A DNA stretch of 8,050 nt. Origin: Burkholderiales bacterium (GTDB lineage: Bacteria > Pseudomonadota > Gammaproteobacteria > Burkholderiales > CAIKXV01). The stretch covers positions 1-8,050 of the forward strand of contig JACMMK010000227.1 of the NCBI GenBank assembly GCA_014379045.1. Reading direction: 5' to 3'. Each line of letters opens with the position of its first letter. The first letter of the stretch is position 1. This document shows positions 5,710 to 8,050 of the stretch, piece by piece. A program made the position numbers and the translations under genes. The notes under the pieces are model-generated. The model saw only the letters and a list, made by a program, of their open reading frames with translations. It was not told the origin of the DNA and did not search any database.

Positions 5710-6267
5710 GTGCGACTTTCCCGCGTCCCTTCCTCGTTCGAAGAAAGTGCTGCCCGGTGCGCCGTCGCGACCTGCCGGCGCAGGCGGGCCGCGCAAAGCC
5801 TGAGCCTCGGCGCCGGCTTCACCGCGGTGGAACTGGTGGTCGTGATCATCATCCTGGGCGTGCTCAGCGCTGTGGCGTTGCCGCGACTGGTCGGACGCAC
5901 CGCCTTCGAATCGCGTGCGTTTGCCGACCAGGTGGCGTCGGCCGTCCGTTTCGCTCAGCGCACCGCCATCGCGATGCGACGTCCAATCTCGGTGGTGGTG
6001 ACGACGCCGACCGGTCCGCAGCCTTGCGCGCTTCGCATCTGCTCCAGCTCGAGTTGCAACCAGCAGGTTGTCGATCCGGCGACGAGTCAGAACTTCTGCC
6101 TGCGTCCGCCTGCCTTGGTCGCCCTGACCGCGCCTGCGCCTGGCGTCCTCTCGTTCGATACGCGCGGGCGCCCGGGGTCGGCGTTGACGTTGACGGTGAC
6201 CAGCACAGCACCAGGGGACGTCACGCGCACGGTCAGGGTCGAGGCAGAGAGCGGCTATGTACGGTGA
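5710..6267 (+). CDS. mshC: MSHA-type minor pilin MshC (GspH/FimT-like); start uncertain
   Basis: This is a minor pilin of the GspH/FimT type. The prepilin site is LSLGAG/FTAVE with Glu at +5, followed by VVVIIILGVLSAVALPRL. A second helix FADQVASAVRFAQRTAIAMRR and the strand motif LSFDTRGRPG are typical of GspH-like subunits. Four cysteines fall within 25 residues (106, 111, 116, 130 with this start), suggesting two disulfides. The start is not clear. No in-frame ATG exists between the mshA stop and the mature N-terminus. GTG at 5710, 10 nt after AGGA, gives 185 residues but a 36-residue leader. CTG at 5800 would give an ordinary 6-residue leader but has no ribosome binding site. An ATG at 5699 is in another frame and stops at 5803, so a frameshift is also possible. 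The identity of the mature protein is well supported. The 3' end overlaps mshD by 11 nt. Confidence 0.8.
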   Translation: MRLSRVPSSFEESAARCAVATCRRRRAAQSLSLGAGFTAVELVVVIIILGVLSAVALPRLVGRTAFESRAFADQVASAVRFAQRTAIAMRRPISVVVTTPTGPQPCALRICSSSSCNQQVVDPATSQNFCLRPPALVALTAPAPGVLSFDTRGRPGSALTLTVTSTAPGDVTRTVRVEAESGYVR

Positions 6268-6817
6268 GCACAAACGCTCTCGCGGCGCCTCGCTGATCGA
6301 GGTCATCGTGTTCATCGTCGTCGTCTCGGTCGCAGCCGCAGGCGTGCTCGGCGCGCTGCAATGGTCGGCACGCGCAAGCCCCGACCCGATGATCCGCAAA
6401 CAGCTGCTGGCGATCGCCGAATCGATGCTGGAGGAGATCACGTTGCAGCCGTTCACCTGGTGCGACCCGACCGATGCCAACGTGGCGACTGCGACCAGCG
6501 CCGCCGGCTGTGCGACGCTCGCCGAGGCGATCGGGCCAGAAGCCGGGGAAAGCCGCTACAGCCCGACGGCGCCGTTCAACAACGTGAACGACTACCATGG
6601 GTTTGCGATGACCGGTATCCGCAACGTGCTCGATGCGGCAATCGCCGGTCTCGAAAGTTATTCGCTCGGGGTCAGCGTGCAGGACGCGACGCTCGCCGCG
6701 GCGGCGGGCGCCGGGGCTCCCGCGTTGCGCGTGATCGTGACCGTCGAAGGGCCCGCGAACGCGCGCGTCGTGATGGAAAGTTTTCGCACTCGCCATGCGC
6801 CCAACGCGATCAACTGA
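6257..6817 (+). CDS. mshD: MSHA-type minor pilin MshD (PilV-like)
   Basis: This is a 186-residue minor prepilin. The leader MYGEHKRSRG (1-10) is basic and ends in Gly. The mature protein starts ASLIE, with Ala rather than Phe at +1 and Glu at +5 (residue 15), followed by a hydrophobic helix to about residue 34. KQLLAIAESMLEEI (48-61) is the PilV/GspI-like signature, and the following PFTWCDPTDAN, with a later GCATLAEA, resembles MshD proteins. Cys69 and Cys85 could pair. NVNDYHGF (about 99-106) is another stretch I associate with MshD. Its ATG overlaps the end of mshC by 11 nt, suggesting translational coupling. No strong ribosome binding site is visible. It probably takes part in the minor pilin complex that primes or caps the pilus. 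Confidence 0.87.
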   Translation: MYGEHKRSRGASLIEVIVFIVVVSVAAAGVLGALQWSARASPDPMIRKQLLAIAESMLEEITLQPFTWCDPTDANVATATSAAGCATLAEAIGPEAGESRYSPTAPFNNVNDYHGFAMTGIRNVLDAAIAGLESYSLGVSVQDATLAAAAGAGAPALRVIVTVEGPANARVVMESFRTRHAPNAIN

Positions 6818-6818
6818 C

Positions 6819-7763
6819 ATGGCGCTGCGACGCTCCACCACGGGGCACACGTCTGCGCCGACCTTCGTGCCGAAGAGCGCGCCGGCGTCAGGTACCCTGC
6901 GGCCGCGCGCGCGCGGCTTCACCCTGGTCGAGCTGAGCATCGCGATCGTCCTGCTCGGCATCGTCTCGCTGATGGTCACCAACTTCGCCACCGCCGCGAT
7001 GCGCAGCTACCTCGACGCCGAACGTCGCGCCGAACTCGTCGACACGACGGAAACCGCCCTGCGCCGTCTGCAGCGTGACGTACGTCTGTCGCTGCCGAAC
7101 AGCATCCGCGTGACCACGGCGGGGGGCGTCGTCTATCTCGAGTTTCTGCCGGTGGTGACCGGCGGGCGCTACCGGACACAATCGGCGGGGGCAACTCCAC
7201 CGGGCACCTGCGGCATCGGCGCGAACAATCCGCTGACGTTCGGGGTTTCTGATTCCTCGTTCTCCAGTATCGGACCAGTGGCCGATCTGCCCGCCCCTTT
7301 CGCGGGCGTCGGGGCAGGCTTTATCGTCATCTACAACCTCGGCGCGGGCTTCAGCAACGCCGACGCGTACGCGACGGGCAATGCAACCGGTGGCAACAAG
7401 TCGATCCTGGTGAGCACCGCGAGTTCAGCCTGCGAGTCGACGCTCACGTTCGCCGCGCACACCTTCACGCTCGCCTCGCCCTCGGGTCGCTTCCACCTCG
7501 TGCAGACGCCGGTCACCTATGCGTGCAACCTGGCCACCGGACAACTCGTACGCTACGGCGGCTACGCGATCTCGGCCGCGCAGCCGACCCCGCCCGCCGG
7601 CACGCCGGCGCTCGTGCTCGACGCCATCAGCGCCTGCGCCATCAGCTACAACCCGAATGCCGTGTCGCAACGCATCGGTGTCGTATCGGTCGTGCTCGTA
7701 CGCACGCTCGATGGCGAATCGGTGCGCCTGTACCAGGATGTGCGAGTCGACAATGCACCTTGA
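6819..7763 (+). CDS. mshO: MSHA-type minor pilin MshO (PilW/GspJ-like)
   Basis: MshO is a large minor prepilin, 314 residues from the ATG at 6819, which sits one base after the mshD stop. The prepilin site is RPRARG/FTLVE with Glu at +5 (residue 38), followed by LSIAIVLLGIVSLMV. The helical region ETALRRLQRDVRLSLPNSIRV is typical of PilW/GspJ-like subunits and of MshO. The rest is a long beta-rich domain with FLPVVTGGRYR, GFIVIYNLG and RFHLVQTPVTYACN, and Cys131, 205, 236 and 273. The leader is long at 33 residues. An ATG at 6795, overlapping mshD, would add eight more, and an internal GTG at 6867 would give 17 but has no clear ribosome binding site. The 3' end overlaps mshP by 11 nt. It likely joins MshC, D and P in a pilus-tip or initiation complex. 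Confidence 0.87.
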   Translation: MALRRSTTGHTSAPTFVPKSAPASGTLRPRARGFTLVELSIAIVLLGIVSLMVTNFATAAMRSYLDAERRAELVDTTETALRRLQRDVRLSLPNSIRVTTAGGVVYLEFLPVVTGGRYRTQSAGATPPGTCGIGANNPLTFGVSDSSFSSIGPVADLPAPFAGVGAGFIVIYNLGAGFSNADAYATGNATGGNKSILVSTASSACESTLTFAAHTFTLASPSGRFHLVQTPVTYACNLATGQLVRYGGYAISAAQPTPPAGTPALVLDAISACAISYNPNAVSQRIGVVSVVLVRTLDGESVRLYQDVRVDNAP

Positions 7764-8050
7764 ACGCACCGTGAAGCGAGCGCACCGCGCGATGCCCCGC
7801 CAGCCCATGCGCCAGCGCGGCTTCGCGATCCTCGGGGCGTTCTTCCTGGTGATCGTGCTCGGCGCGCTCGGCGTGGCCATGGCGCGCATGACCGCGCAGA
7901 ACCAGGCGGGTGCGGCGCTCGACGTCCAGGGTGCGCGCGCCTTCGAGGCTGCACGCACCGGCATCGAGTGGGCGTCGTGGCAGGTATTGAACCCGGCCAG
8001 CGCGCCCGCGTGCTTCGCGGCGACCACGTTGACCTTTCCCGACGGCGCGC
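7753..8050 (+). CDS. mshP: MSHA-type minor pilin MshP, 5' part
   Basis: The frame runs off the window end; 99 codons are visible. The N-terminus is basic and ends MRQRG, followed by the hydrophobic segment FAILGAFFLVIVLGALGVAMA (24-44). Residues 57-76 (Asp57, Gln59-Gly60, Ala-rich helix, Gly70-Ile71-Glu72-Trp73) match what I know of MshP, a PilX/GspK-like minor pilin. If cleaved after Gly23, the +5 residue is Gly28, not Glu. Loss of Glu5 is known for tip-type subunits such as GspK. The ATG at 7753 overlaps mshO by 11 nt; in-frame ATGs at 7792 and 7807 would give shorter leaders of 10 and 5 residues. One cysteine (87) is visible. In known clusters mshQ, a large tip adhesin-like protein, comes next, but that lies beyond this window. 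Confidence 0.82.
   Translation, partial: MHLERTVKRAHRAMPRQPMRQRGFAILGAFFLVIVLGALGVAMARMTAQNQAGAALDVQGARAFEAARTGIEWASWQVLNPASAPACFAATTLTFPDGA

Noticed and set aside
1..8050. CRISPR arrays, tRNA or rRNA genes, insertion sequences, attachment sites
   Set aside because: No regularly spaced repeats, tRNA-like cloverleaf sequence, rRNA segments, transposase motifs or terminal inverted repeats were seen.
1444..8050. Type II secretion (gsp) operon as an alternative to an MSHA pilus
   Set aside because: The ATPase-platform-pseudopilin order is shared, but the MshEN domain, a major pilin with C-terminal cysteines, and MshD/MshO/MshP-like signatures with no gspC/D nearby fit msh better.

Overview
This is a GC-rich window with G/C-biased third codon positions. 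The gene content suggests a betaproteobacterium, roughly Burkholderiales/Rhodocyclales-like. That placement is my inference from the gpsA-trmL pairing and the style of the Msh proteins; no ribosomal gene is present to fix it. The genes are tightly packed, and no gene-free stretch reaches 300 bases.

Left end (1-1288): the 3' part of gpsA (glycerol-3-phosphate dehydrogenase, + strand) enters from outside the window. It converges on trmL (tRNA wobble 2'-O-methyltransferase, - strand). A short hairpin lies in the 58-bp gap between the two stop codons.

Centre and right (1444-8050): eight co-directional + strand genes form an MSHA-type (mannose-sensitive haemagglutinin-like) type IV pilus operon. 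The order is mshE (assembly ATPase with an N-terminal c-di-GMP-binding MshEN domain), mshG (inner-membrane platform), mshB (pilin), mshA (major pilin), mshC, mshD, mshO (minor pilins) and mshP (minor pilin, cut by the window end). MshE powers polymerisation and MshG couples it to the pilus. MshA builds the fibre, while MshB/C/D/O/P are minor subunits thought to prime or cap it. All the pilins carry a prepilin leader ending in Gly, and all but MshP have Glu at +5 of the mature protein.

Regulatory signals that can be read: (i) two similar promoter-like elements (TAAAGTC, 11-12 nt, then G(T/C)CGTTA) upstream of mshE and of mshA, which resemble flagellar sigma-28 promoters; (ii) a strong 15-pair imperfect hairpin immediately after mshA, which could set the high ratio of major to minor pilin; (iii) coupled or overlapping starts among the minor pilin genes (11-nt overlaps at mshC/mshD and mshO/mshP, a 1-nt gap at mshD/mshO); (iv) the c-di-GMP motifs in MshE.

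The system itself is a known one. The less ordinary points are the paired sigma-28-like promoters, the absence of the usual mshH-N block and mshF from the expected positions (trmL directly precedes mshE), the long prepilin leaders of MshC and MshO, and the unresolved start of mshC.
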